Shown here one piece after another: positions 20,028 through 31,984 of a stretch of DNA of 64,000 nucleotides. The stretch spans positions 41,453,781-41,517,780 of the forward strand of contig NC_053497.1 in the NCBI RefSeq assembly GCF_905171775.1, written 5' to 3'. Position numbers and translations under genes: made by a program. The DNA is from Rana temporaria. Lineage: Eukaryota; Chordata; Amphibia; Anura; Ranidae. The first letter of the stretch is position 1. Every line of letters starts with the position of its first letter. The notes under the pieces are model-generated. The model was not told the origin of the DNA and did not search any database. It saw only the letters and a list, made by a program, of their open reading frames with translations.

Positions 20028-20768
20028 TGGCCCAGATTCAGATAGAATTGTCTATCTATCGGCGGGCGTAACGTATCGCAGATACGGTACGCCGCCGTAA
20101 CTTAGGGCGCAAGTTCCGTATGCAGAAAGAACTTGCGCCCTTAGTTAAGGCGGCGTAACTTATGTGTGTCGGCGTAAGCCCGCCTAATTCAAATGGGGAT
20201 GATGTGGGCGTGTTTTATTCAAATTCACTGTGACCCCACGTATTTGACGTATTTTACGAACGGCGCATGCGGCGTTCGCAAAAAAATCCCAGTGCGCATG
20301 TTTGAAATTACGCCGCAAGTCGTCATTGCTTTAGACGTGAACGTAACTTACGTACAGCCCTATTCGCGAACGACTTACGCAAACGACGTAAAATTTTCAA
20401 AACTCGACGCGGGAATGACGTCCATACTTAACATTGGCTACGACTCATATAGCAGGGGTAACTTTACGCCGAAAAAAGCCTAACGTAAACGATGTAAAAA
20501 AATGCGCCGCTGGAAGTACGTTTCTGAATCGGTGTATCTACCTAATTAGTATATTCATTGCGTAACTATACGGAAGCGCCTCCTAGCGGCCAGCGTAAAT
20601 ATGCAGCCTAAGATACAATGGTGTAAGACACTTACGCCGGTCGGATCTTAGGGAAATCTATGCGTAACTGATTCTCTGAATCAGTCGCATAGTTACGACC
20701 ACGCTCACTCAGAGATACAACGGCGTATCCGGAGATACGCCGTCGTATCTCCTTTCTGAATCTGGCCA
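20028..20768. mobile_element. Terminal-inverted-repeat element, TGGCCCAGATTCAGA ends
   Basis: Left TGGCCCAGATTCAGA and, reversed right, TGGCCAGATTCAGA. The interior is rich in ACG/CGT blocks like 2195-3424, in reverse order. No ORF of note. Confidence 0.65.
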
Positions 20769-20774
20769 AGTAAC

Positions 20775-21425
20775 TTTCTAGGAGGAGGTTAACTTACTTC
20801 TTTCAAAGGTGGTTAAGAGGCCCCTCCACCTAGACCAGCTGACGCATCTTTTGAGCCTTTCCGTGCGGGAGCTAGGGAAAAACCTTAAAAAATGTATGAC
20901 GCACATTCTTACAGCCGCTAGATGTTTAATTACTGCCCTGTGGAAACAGACAACATTTTATGCCTTTCTACAGCGGGTTGGAGAAGTGAGATCCATGGAA
21001 TACCTTTGGCTAGACTGTGCAATAGCCTAGCTAAATTTACTGCTGTATTGGATGCTTGAGATGATTACTTAGTCCTTAATGTGCCTTAATCATCTTGTGC
21101 TACGGCGCACTGAGTGGCTTCTTTTCCTCTCTCTCTGGGGTCTGGTACCCGGTCTCTTTTGTCTATCCTCTTTGTTTTTAATACATTTCATCCCTTTTAT
21201 GTACCATGTTACTGCATTGTATTCATATTATGCATTACTTTTTTTTCAATATTTAAAAATGATATCTTGACATCAATACACATATGATGTAACCATATAT
21301 TCCTCTACTGACTTGTGCTGGGTACTCTGCTTTTCTTACCCTTTTCTTTTCTGTAATGTAGCATCCTTTATACTTCTATCTTCATTGTAGGCCTCATAAA
21401 AATGTATATTATAAAAAAAAAAAGA
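20775..21425 (+). pseudogene. 5'-truncated L1/Tx1-type LINE tail
   Basis: Translation of 20809-21030 includes HILTAARCLITALWKQTTFY and then RVGEVRSMEYL, the pattern found just before the end of the reverse transcriptase ORF of L1-type LINEs. An AT-rich 3' UTR and a poly(A) run at 21410-21428 follow. It lies inside the connexin intron. Confidence 0.5.
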
Positions 21426-21602
21426 AAAAGTGCTCGCAATTGTTCCTTGCTAATCTATAGCAGAGCCCATAAGATCGTATATACAGTGTGTGTATCTGTA
21501 TGTATATAAATGTGGACCATAATTTTGTAAGAAAGGTCAAATACAAAGCATGTATGAATTTTTTACCTAACAAATTACTCATTATATACTTCTCTTTGGC
21601 AG

Positions 21603-22434
21603 GATTCTGCTGACTGTAGTTGTCATTTTTCGTATCCTAATTGTGGCTATCGTTGGGGAGACAGTCTATGAAGATGAACAGACCATGTTTATGTGCAACA
21701 CTATACAACCTGGTTGTAATCAAGCCTGCTATGATCGAGCATTCCCCATCTCCCACATCCGGTACTGGGTCTTCCAGATCATCTTAGTGTGTACCCCAAG
21801 CCTCTGTTTTATCACGTATTCTGTCCACCAGTCTGCCAAGCAGAAGGACCGGAGATATTCCTTCCTCTATCCCCTTTTAGAGAAGGAACTGCCACGAGAG
21901 AACCGAAGGATGAAAAATATCAATGGAATTTTGATGCAGAATCAGGACCTTTCATCCAAGGATGAGCCAGACTGCCTGGAAGTAAAAGAGATCCCAAGCA
22001 CGCCTAAAAAAGCAGCGAAGAGCCCCAAGGTCAAGCGACAGGAAGGCATCTCACGCTTTTACATAATTCAGGTCTTCTTCAGGAATGCTTTGGAAATCGG
22101 TTTTCTGGCAGGACAGTACTTTCTTTATGGTTTCACTGTTCCACCTATTTTTGAGTGTGACCGTTACCCTTGCGTAAAGGAAGTTGAATGCTACGTATCT
22201 CGGCCCACTGAGAAGACAGTCTTCCTGGTTTTCATGTTTGCCGTAAGCGGCATCTGTGTCCTTCTCAACCTAGCCGAGCTTAACCACCTCGGCTGGAGAA
22301 AAATCAAGACAGCAATGAGGGGAGTTCAGGCTCGCAGAAAGTCAGTGTGCGAGGTGCGTAAAAAGGAGCCATCTACTCTGGCTCAAGTGCCAACATTGGG
22401 GAGGACACAATCCAGTGAATCGGCTTATGTTTGA
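21603..22434 (+). CDS. gjd1: Delta-type neuronal connexin, second coding exon
   Basis: A splice acceptor (TTCTCTTTGGCAG) precedes 21603. The frame then reads from the end of TM1 (ILLTVVVIFRILIVAIVGET) to SAYV and a TGA at 22432. Extracellular loop 1 shows Cys-x6-Cys-x3-Cys (CNTIQPGCNQAC) and loop 2 Cys-x4-Cys-x5-Cys (CDRYPCVKEVEC), both hallmarks of connexins. Four membrane segments are expected; the last is about VFLVFMFAVSGICVLLNLAEL. The C-terminal SAYV is the PDZ (ZO-1) motif of the Cx35/36 group. In that group the first coding exon supplies only about 24 residues, which I did not find here. Total length would be about 300 residues (about 34 kDa), shorter than Cx36 because the cytoplasmic loop lacks its Gly-rich part. 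The protein forms gap-junction channels at electrical synapses. GJD1 is favoured over GJD2 because NOP53 is the neighbour; gjd2 remains possible. Confidence 0.88.
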
Positions 22435-23089
22435 CCCCATTCTGTTCACGCCAATGGTTTAGAGCTCTCCTCTATACTATAGAGAATGTAATCTGAGGAT
22501 TATTAAATATGGCTGCGTTTGGCTTCCGTCTTCCAACCATCAGTGGAGACCCTCCAGACTTTGTTAGTAGCCTTTTGATAACTGGAGTTGCTGGCTTATT
22601 ACAGAAAGCAGAGCCCAGCTTCCAGTGGGGCGGGATATTTGAGAAAAGGGTGGGACACAAGTATAGGGACATTATTTATAAAGACAATTTTGGGACTGTA
22701 AAGTGAAGAGATATTGCTTGGTACTGTTGTAACCTTTACCTTATATTCATTTTTTTATGCCGGCTGCTAAATTGAGTAATGAGAGAGTGGAGTCCTTAGA
22801 TGGGTATTTAAATTTAGAAGATCTGCACTAACACTTCAGAAGCCATAAAAACTGGGCAGGGAGGAGCAACAAATAACGCAAATAGGGGTACTTTAGAGAG
22901 GAGTCTAGGAAGCCTCTCATGACTGTTATATACCTCTCACTTCCCATGCGCTGCAAACTCCCCCCCCCAAAAAAAATCCTCATTAACACCTCACTCGCTG
23001 TAGAAACATAATGATCTTTCAAAACCTGATAAGCAGTCAGAATTTTTTTTTTTTTTTTTTTTATTCAAACACCATAACAGAGGACCTAA
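22435..23089 (+). other. Connexin 3' UTR and flank
   Basis: No canonical AATAAA close by; ATTAAA occurs at about 22502. A run of 20 T lies at about 23043-23062. The UTR end is not determined. Confidence 0.4.
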
Positions 23090-24740
23090 AGGGGCCAAGC
23101 AGATGTCATCAAAAAAGCGAAGGCCATTAGGTAGGAAGAGAAACCTCTTGGGATGAGGAAACTGGCAGGCACAAAATGGGACAAAAAAAAACACCCTACA
23201 AAAAGCAGGCAAAGGACATAGAAGGGCAAAGTGAAAACAAGAGCATAGGGGGTGAAAACAAGCTACAGCACTCGAAGGCATGGGTATGTTTCAATACTCA
23301 TTAGTTACTGCTACAAACAGTGGATGAATGGGAGCCACACAACACCCAGACGGCAAGGAACACTTGTTCAGAAAAGTTAAGGAACACTACAGTACTCAGT
23401 AAAAAGTAATTGGAAGTGGCAACAGGTAGGCAACAGGTAGGTAATGAAACAGTGAGAAGCTTAAAAAGCAAGTTAGGAAAAAACAAAGACCAAAAACCAT
23501 TACAACTTTCAGAAGGCAGGTAAGGATACACAAACACAACAGGCAGAAATAGGAATGTATCTTTCTTAAGACACAGAACTCCTTAAGGTTAAAGTTGGGG
23601 AGCACACAAAAAAAAATTGGAATAAGGAAATAAACAGTACGCCTCAACATACAGAAGGCAGGAAAGGGAACAATCCAACATTCATCAGGCAGGCAAAGCA
23701 CAGTAGAGCACCCAACATATAGAGAAGGGACATTTATTGCAGTTGTTATTTTTTAAACATAGTATAACATAAAGGTAATGTTCACAAAAAAACATTTTTG
23801 GGGGGTTTAACCAATGATTTTATATTGCTTATTAATTCTCTTCAGTCTACTTAACTGGGGCTGTGGCAGAGGCATGTTATTTACTTACATACTTTGTGCT
23901 TAAAGGTGTACCTCTTTCTCAGTTCAGAAAGTTGGAAGGCATGATTAAATAGGCAGGACTCACTACAAAATGTAATATGTAAGCAAGGGGAACAGTACAA
24001 TATTCATTAGCTAAGAAGGGGACACTGCAATATTCAATAAGTAAGCAGGAGAACACTAACGTGTTCATTAGGCCGGAAGGACACACTACAATATGCAACA
24101 TGCAATGTCCATTGTAGGCAGGGCACATTTTAGCAGTGAATATGTAGGCACCAAGGATTATAATGTCAACTAGGTAGGCAGGGCACACTACAAAATTCAG
24201 CATATAGATGGAAAACATTACAATGGCAGATAGGCAGGACACAATCCACATTCAGCAGGCAGGGGAGTAATCTTTAACAGGAAGACAGAAAAGTAGGGAA
24301 ACACAACAACATGTAACAAACATTTAAAAAATACACAGCAGTACTCCCCAAGCAGGTAATGTGCAGAAGTGTAATTCTAGATGGGCATATAATGTAATGC
24401 TACATAGTTTAGTAGGCAGTGGGATGCAACTGTTAAGAGCTGTACAGCTCTCCACACTCAGGCAACAGTACGGCAGCTCACTCAACTGACAACGACTAGA
24501 CAAATAAGGGAATTGTACAACACTAAACAAGGAAGGGAAACCTATAAGATGGATAGGAACATAACGGAACACATCATAACTCATTAGATACTGCAACATT
24601 CAGCAGGGAAAAAAGGAACACTACATCATTCTGGAAGAAGACAAGGTGGTACAAGGCAAAGGGTGAAAGTTGTAATGCTTAGCAGGTAGACAATGATATC
24701 TTACAACAGGAAGAATGTGAGGCATCACTGCTACAATAAA
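23090..24740. repeat. Decayed tandem repeat, about 1.6 kb
   Basis: Phrases such as GGCAGGGAACACTACAATAT and ATTCAGTAGGCAGG recur every 35-40 bases with many substitutions and indels. The minus-strand ORFs here have the same Cys/Tyr/Phe-rich periodic look and are by-products. Confidence 0.6.
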
Positions 24741-25839
24741 AGTTTGAGGATAAGGCTTCAGAGCAGATTTTATACAGTGTGGATTGATAAAAGTGTGGAG
24801 GTAAAGGTTAAGTAAATAAGTAAATTAAGGTAAGTAAATATGTTTGCATGTTAAAAAGAAATGTTGAGGTTATGTCTCTAAGATTATGAAAGTCTAGGCT
24901 TAGGCCCAAGAAAACTTGGAGTGCTATTGCGGTCGTGTCAGCATGTTGTGGTGCTATTTTCATTCAGTATACGTGTTTTACATACATCACCATCAGCATA
25001 TTCCACCCATTACAGCTCATGATTTTATATAAAATATCTGACCAATAAAAGTGGGCAGGATGTCACAACCTAACCAGCATAATCCATGAGACAGGTCTGT
25101 AATAGGTTTTCTTAAGGGATCAACCCAGCTAACATTTTGAATATGGGTGGATTCTGGAATGTTGAAGAACATTCCAGCTTTTTATGTGTCTGAGGGACTC
25201 CAGCAGTTAGATTGGCTGGCTGTGCCCGACCACCAGCCTACAATCCTTCCTTTTGGTCCCACTCAGGAGTATTGATATAAATTTTAATGTGGAACACACC
25301 AAATTGTAATGGCTTGGGCAGATGGGCAGAGACGTCTCCTAAATTCCTTCAAACTTCAGGAATCTGGCAGATCTTATTTGCCAAACAATGGCATAATTGG
25401 TGGCCTGACCTACTGAATATTGGGAAATTTACAGCTTAATCTAGTTTAACGTGATAAACTGGGACCCTTCATCATGGCCATCAATTTTTGTCAGATTTCA
25501 TTGTAAAAAACAAAAATGTTACAGATCCAGATATTTAATCCCCAAGCTGTACATGTAATCTGTACATTCATATCAGGAGGAGGTAACAGAACTGCATGAT
25601 CATCCATTAAAATAATTTGATGAGTTTGGTGTCAGCACTCATAAAATGAGAGGTCTTGAATTTACAGTGACCAGTCTGCAACCACTACGGTCACCACCAA
25701 AGGGTAACTGGGTGCCTTTAAATATTAGACCTACTGTATTAAAGTGTCTGGGAAAAGTTATTGTTGTTTATACCAACCATTCAGATGACTAATTTCGTTA
25801 AGGGATTTTAAAAGAAGTAAACTATGTTAAGGGCAATAA
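24741..25839. other. No gene recognised
   Basis: AT-rich sequence with short AAGTAAAT repeats near 24815-24840. No exon candidates. Confidence 0.5.
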
Positions 25840-26089
25840 GAGCCGTTTCAAACTGGGGCGACTCGTCAGGCGACTCAGCCGCCTGACAAGTCGCGTCCCA
25901 TTCTATGCAATAGAACCGTTCTAATTGGAGGGACGCAAGTCGCTCCGACTTAGAAAAAGGTTCTTGTACGACTTTGGGGGCGGCTCAGGGCGTACAGAAG
26001 TCATTTTGCAAGTCGCCTCTGAAGTCGTCTTCACGACGCCTTGCCGAGTCGCCCCCTCAGTCGTGCCGCCCCAGTGTGAACCGGTTCTT
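25840..26089. mobile_element. Fold-back MITE
   Basis: Left GAGCCGTTTCAAACTGGGGC pairs with right GCCCCAGTGTGAACCGGTTC. Interior GCGACT/AGTCGC blocks alternate. Confidence 0.75.
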
Positions 26090-27360
26090 AGAACTACTAT
26101 TTTTTTAGATACTTTTATGAGTACCTTTTTACAAGACCTGACGTTGGGTCTCAGGTTTCAACCAATCAGAGCAGAAGGCATAATTGGCACCTTCCACATG
26201 ATCACAGGATCCAACTGAGCTTGGCTGATAATGTTATCCTAGCAGACATAATCACTGCAACATGGTCCATGCAAGCAGTAAGATCCATCTAAATTATACT
26301 TACATTTCTTGCCGATTACTACAACTATGTGTCAGTTGTTTATAAGGTAATTTATAAGGTACTATCCTAAAAAAAAAGAAAAGTTATAGTTTTTATTTCC
26401 TCTGATCCCACGACACAGCTTAAAGAAATTGACTTTCAGATTCAGATTGAACACCTTTGGCATGACCTCCAGTGACCTTAATGAACACTCTATGCATATG
26501 AAATGCATAGTGGGATGCAGACATGCCTTGTATTTGTAAAAAATGGTTTGGGTACTTTCCAAAGTTGGCTTAGAAATGACTGCTCCAAACATTTTATGTA
26601 TACAATTGAATATGGAAGTACCCTGTGGTGCCTGCATTTTTAAAATAATATCAATAAAACATTTACTTTTATGACAAGTTTACTTTAATAATAAGTTAAT
26701 TTCAATTTTTATTAAATTAATTTAAGAATTTAAGAACAATCTGTGAGCAGTCATCACTTTTGGGCTATAGCCACCTTACAGATTTGGTCTAGTACCCTGT
26801 ATTTCTCAAAGACACCAATGATGATCTGCAATTGAGTTCTCATCTCTGCCCATGTGCCACAGCTATTTCAAAATGTTATCAACCTCCCCTGGGTTCCCAT
26901 TTATTGTACAATATGGTAGATGCAAGAGGAGGGTGACTTCACAATGGAGCTAAAAGAAGTGAAACAAATGTAATAGGGGGATCCTACTTGAAGGTATTGG
27001 GAGGGGCAAAAACGTAGTGCTTTGATCCACTTGCATCTACCTATAACCAGATATCACTTCTACATGAACCATCCCTTTAAAAACCTTCTATGGGGCTTAT
27101 GATATTTGATGTCCTAAGATTAATACCCAAATGCAGTTTCCCAAAAAAATTACGATCCATTGAGAGTACGGCAAAAAGATATATGGTTAATGTTTTACTA
27201 GTTTAGTTGTTTTAAAAACATCTTTGGAAATGTTAATGCTCTCTGCGAGGAAGCAACAGTTTTTCTAAATGGATCTGACACCCCTCCCCATTCATTAAGT
27301 CAGTCTAGAACTTTTTAATCAGCGAAGCTCACACTCCTTGCTGATTGGAGAGCTCTAATG
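26090..27360. other. No gene recognised
   Basis: Mixed sequence. A 91-codon minus-strand ORF at 26362-26637 has no supporting splice sites or recognised family. Confidence 0.45.
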
Positions 27361-27577
27361 CCCCGTACACACAATCGGAATTTCCGATGGAAAAAGTAAG
27401 ACGGACGTTTTCCATTGGAAATTCGACCGTCTGTATGCCCCATCTGAGTTTTTCCATCGGATATTCCAAGGAATTCCATTGGAGTTTAGATAGAGAACAT
27501 GTTCTCTTTTTCTCCGATGGAATTCCGTCGGAATTCCGATGTGACTTTGGCTGGGCAAAAGCCCGATCGTGTGTACG
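27361..27577. mobile_element. Fold-back MITE, CCCCGTACACACAATCGG ends
   Basis: Arms built on GGAATTCCGATGG and its complement. A related copy is at 30293-30474 (shared AGAGAACATGTTCTCTTTT core). Confidence 0.75.
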
Positions 27578-27710
27578 ATAACTCTGTACGATGACTGCTG
27601 TTCACAGAGGGTACTGACTGTTATACAGATGCAGGGGATCAATTAAAAACAATGAAATTAATAGGATATTAACTATATACCATTTTACTGTATCCTCAAT
27701 GTACTGTTAT

Positions 27711-28255
27711 GCCCTGTACACATGATCAGTCAATCCGATGAGAATGGTCTGATGGATTTTTCCATCAGTTAACCGATGAAGCTGACTGATGGTCAGTCGT
27801 GCCTACACACCATCGGTTAAAAAAACGATCGTGTCAGAATGCGGTCACGTAAACCACGTACGACGGCACTATAAAGGCAAAGTTCAAATCTAATGGCGCC
27901 ACCCTTGGGGCTGCTTTAGCTGATTTTGTGTTAGTAAAAGACGATTCGCGCTTTTCTGTCTGTTACAGCGTGATGAATGTGCTATCTCCATAATGAACGC
28001 TAGTTTTACCAGAACGAGCACTCCCGTCCCCTAATTTAGTCTGAGCATGCGTGGATTTTTAACCGATGGACGTGCCTACAAACGATCATTTTTTCTTCTA
28101 TCGGTTAGGTATCCATTGGTTAATTTTAAAACAAGTTTCACATTTTTTAACCGATGGATACATAACCGATGGGGCCTACACACGATCGGTTTGGTCTGAT
28201 GAAAACGGTCCATCAGACCGTTCTCATCGGATTGACCGATCGTGTGTACGCGGCA
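27711..28255. mobile_element. Fold-back MITE of the 3840 family, longer
   Basis: Begins GCCCTGTACACATGATCAGT and ends GACCGATCGTGTGTACGCGGC. Carries a unique core (about 27880-28040) between the arms. Confidence 0.75.
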
Positions 28256-29840
28256 TTATTGGATTTTTTTAATTTTTATTATCAAACTACAATTGTGCTT
28301 TAACAGTTTGATTACAATTAAATCCTATTTTCAGCCAAAATCTTTTTCTGGATAGACTTAAGAAGAGTGTATATATACTTCTCAAGTTTGTATTGCTGTC
28401 AGTAACCCTCTTCTCCTGCTTCCTGTGCCTGTGACAGCAGGTTAAGTGGGGGAAACGGTTTTCACCAGGACAGGAACACACATACAGCAATAATCACTTG
28501 ATGGAGATTAACTCTTCCCCATTTTACTTTTGCAGTCTGTGGACTCACACTCAAGAGCTTCCCATCTCATCCCGTTTTTGACAACGGGGTCACAGACTGC
28601 TGTAAAAACCATACAGAGGTTCCATCCTATCCCTATCATGTTCTAAACAAAAAAAAAAGATTTGGCTGGAGTTGAGCTTTAAGAAATGCAATCTGTCCCA
28701 TGAGCAACATACCTTTACCTAACAGCTGATCCATAAAACATAGAGGTAACAATGCCTTCTAGTGGAAGGCAAAGTAGGTTTTGGCCAGATTTATTATATT
28801 TCCGATTATAAAAATATATATTTACCTTTTTTTTTTTTATTTAAAGGCTCCACCTTCATCATAACCTGAATTTTTTGTATTATTATGACCTGGTATGCAA
28901 GCATGTATTTATTAGCCTGTTTTATAAAAAAAAGAGAAATGTTGGACAATACTATAATGGAATAATAGTTTATTTATTTTGTTGATGAACTACTGCTATG
29001 GGGACATTTAATGGGGTTTTGATAAATTAAAAAAGGTCCCTAAAAGGAATCACTGCCTGCACCTTGCAAATTCTTCCTCAGGAGGGATATGACAGTGGGC
29101 ACTATGGATTTCTTGTGGTATTTTCCATGCGGAGTCAGTTCACAAAGTCCGCTTCACGTTATTCCTACCTTCATCAGCAAACCAGTGCTGTTTCGTGGTG
29201 TTACCGCCTGGCACGAAACTGGCACACTTGGTCAGACTCAGGATACAGCCAACAGGAAGCTAATTAACGGTGCTCGTATCAACCAAATGTACAGAACTCT
29301 CAATGAATTGCTGAATTCAAGAAGTGACATTTCTGACGGGGAGGGGGGTGGGAGGGTTTGAAGTTGTGATGCAGCGCATGTCAAGTCCCAAAATGCAATG
29401 CAGGTTTCAGCTGTCAAACTGGTGCAATATTAAGAGAATCTTAAGTCTCAGGCATCCAATGGAAAAAAAAAAAACATGAATAAACAAATGCTGATAAGAC
29501 TCTTTTTAATGTCATGAATGTGTGTCAAAGGCATAAAGGTTAAATAATAATGGGCTTCATTATTCAAATTTTTACTTAAAGCAGACTTTAACTCTAGAAG
29601 CTGTCCTTAATAAAAAAAACAAAAAAAAAAAAAACAAGACTAGTATTACCCGTGGTCTGCCTGCAGCTCATCTTTTCCCATTACTGACTAACCATGCCTT
29701 GTTCTGCACTGTGTCTCTGTGTGGAGGCGGCCATCTTGGTGTAGGCAGGGCTTTGCTTTCTCATGTCAGAGCCTCTAGCAAGGAGGACAGTGAACGGCAC
29801 TGTAGTCACACCACACCAAATCTCACTCCAAATCTCCTGA
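28256..29840. other. No gene recognised
   Basis: Includes poly(A) or poly(T) runs near 28833, 29463 and 29610. A 90-codon plus-strand ORF at 29089-29361 has no family resemblance or splice-site support that I can see. Confidence 0.45.
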
Positions 29841-30100
29841 GGGCCAGTCACACCAGATGCAGTTCCATGCGCTTTTTTTCTGCACCAAAAATGCATGCAC
29901 AGTATTTTCCATGCATTACAATGGCTTTAGTTCCAGTCAGTTTCTGCACCGGAAACTGACTGGAACTGACTGCACTGGTGTGAACTAGAGCCATTGGAAT
30001 ACATGGAAAACACAGTGCATGCATTTTTAGGGCCAGTTCACACCACAAAAAATGCACTCATACGTTCCGCATCAGTTTTTGCTTACAGTTCACACCACAC
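29841..30100. mobile_element. Fold-back MITE cluster (CCAGTCACACCA type)
   Basis: GTCAGTTTCTGCACCGGAAAC and flanking blocks are mirrored around about 29945. A second unit starts at about 30030 with GGCCAGTTCACACCAC. Confidence 0.6.
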
Positions 30101-30292
30101 GCAGTTCCAGTATGTTTTTCATACAATTTGCTAGGTTGCAGTACAGCTCTGTGCAGAAAAAATTCAGCACGCTCTACTTTTTTTTCTGCACTGGAAACTG
30201 ACTGCAGCTGGCAGGGAAGATTCTTCCATGCACACTGTTTAGCATCGGTGGGGAAACAAGTTCGAAATTTGTATGGCTAGCCTTACATCTAA

Positions 30293-30474
30293 AGCCCCGT
30301 ACACCCGATCGGAATTCCGACCGTGTGTATACCCCAACGGAGTAATTCCATCAGAAATTCAGATGAATTCCATCGGGGTTTCGATAGAGAACATGTTCTC
30401 TTTTACTCCAATGGAATTCCGTCGGAATTCCGATGTGATTTTGGACAAAGGTCCGATCGTGTGTACGAGGCTTA
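30293..30474. mobile_element. Fold-back MITE
   Basis: AGCCCCGTACACCCGATCGG at left, CCGATCGTGTGTACGAGGCT at right. Confidence 0.75.
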
Positions 30475-30756
30475 ACACTGCAGATAAACCACTATATGGC
30501 TGTAGTCATAGGCGTGTCTAGTCACTCTTACATACCAGAAAGTTCACTGCTATTTCTCAGGAGGAAATATAAGACGCTTATACGGGACTTAAGGAAGTAA
30601 AATACATAAAAACAAAAATGTAACATACAGCAGCTTACTATTCCTTAGGGTCCCCCAAATGTCCCCAAATAATTGAAATAAATGGACTTTCTCGGCACCC
30701 AATAATTACAGGTTGAATAGAAAACAAATTGTATTCATATAAAATATATAGAAAAC

Positions 30757-31625
30757 AAGTATCCATGTATAGATTAAAAAACTTCGGCCTCATCGTGGGA
30801 CCCAGTATTAAATAAAAAACAGTTGCATGTTACACTGATACTTGGAACCCTCCAAAATAGAAAATGGAGAGATAATTAATCCTCAGTGAATGGTGAGTCC
30901 TCTACGTGTTTTATGGATATTTCCACTTCTTCAGGAGGAGTAATAATAGACAAAATCTGTAACAAAAATATCATAACATGGTAAAATTTTAAAATATATA
31001 ATAAATGGTATACCAAGGAATGTGGGGAACCATATTAACAACACTGTCTCTTACCAATAAGGACCGGATATGGGAGACAACCAAGACTGAGTCAACATCG
31101 AAATTCCCCCATGGCAAGTTAGGGGGGCTTGCAGTAAGTATATGTAAACTGATACCCAAGGCAGAGACTACAGGTACAAATAATTAAAAGATAAGAGATT
31201 GTGTATGCCGTTTATGCCCTATCGAGAAGAGAAAGTAGGGGGAGAGGGGTTGGTGTGGTAAGTGGAAGGAAGAAAGTAAGGGGAGGGGGGAGAAGAAAAG
31301 GGGGAGGGAAGGTGAGGTAAAGAGAGAGGAAGGCAAAGTGGAGAAAGGGAAAAAAGGGAGAGCAATGGGGAGAGGGGACCAGGAATGGGGGGGGGAGAAA
31401 AAAGGAAGAAATTAAGGGAAAAGAGAGGGGGAGGAAGGGGGAGATAAAAGGGGGGGGGGGAAATAAAGGGGAGAAATTGAGGGGGGAAAGAAAGGGGGGA
31501 GGGAAAAATAAATGGGATAACAACCAATCTTGGCAATGGTTGTAATACAATATTACACTGACCTGAAATTGATATGAAGTGATTTAAATTGCCGGGGGGA
31601 TAGGGCAATGAAGCCCGTCCTTACT
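30757..31625. repeat. Left arm of a 2-kb inverted repeat
   Basis: The reverse complement of 31985-32715 follows this arm with roughly 80-85% identity by eye, including GATTAAAAAAC, GGGACCCAGTATTAAA, GTATACCA and CTGACCTGAAATT. 31215-31510 is almost pure purine (GGGGAGA-rich). A hammerhead-like motif lies at 30898-30939. Probably two oppositely inserted copies of one retroelement end, perhaps Penelope-like. Confidence 0.7.
30898..30939 (-). ncRNA. Hammerhead-ribozyme-like relic
   Basis: Minus strand: stem I TCCTC/GAGGA, core CTGAAGA, stem II GTGGA/TCCAT closed by AATA, then AAAAC where GAAAC is expected, a minimal stem III around AC, and GTA before stem I. This is the compact layout described for Penelope-like elements, with one inactivating core change (G12 to A). 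Confidence 0.4.
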
Positions 31626-31984
31626 TCAACAGAGGAGGATGGATCTAATGCTTGAGGGTGTGGTGATCCCCTTGTGTTGTGGAGTTTGCCAGGGGCTTTT
31701 GGAGGTGGTATTTTATCGAGGTGGGTCTATACTCTTTTGCCTTATTACATACTAGTGTTCAAGGGCCTGCAGAAAATGTATTTGGCAGTGTCCACACCAG
31801 TGAGCAACGTGACTGAGTTGTTGGACTGTATGTGAGAGATGTGTGAGGCACCTTTTTATCTCATTTGGTATTTATTATACTTTTAGAATACCTTGCTGCC
31901 CTTGTGATATATATAGGGTTGAGTGGACCTTGGAATGAAGACTGGCAAAGTTGAACCCTCCAGCTTTAGATCCAGCCTCCTTTT

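Noticed and set aside
23396..24251. Cys/Phe/Tyr-rich minus-strand ORFs that look like membrane proteins
   Set aside because: They are translations of the decayed tandem repeat and share its period.
26362..26637. 91-codon minus-strand ORF
   Set aside because: No recognisable domain and no splice-site or repeat evidence; left as unassigned.
29064..29361. 90-codon plus-strand ORF in otherwise unique sequence
   Set aside because: No family resemblance, no splice borders and no Kozak support; AT-poor sequence of this length gives such ORFs by chance.
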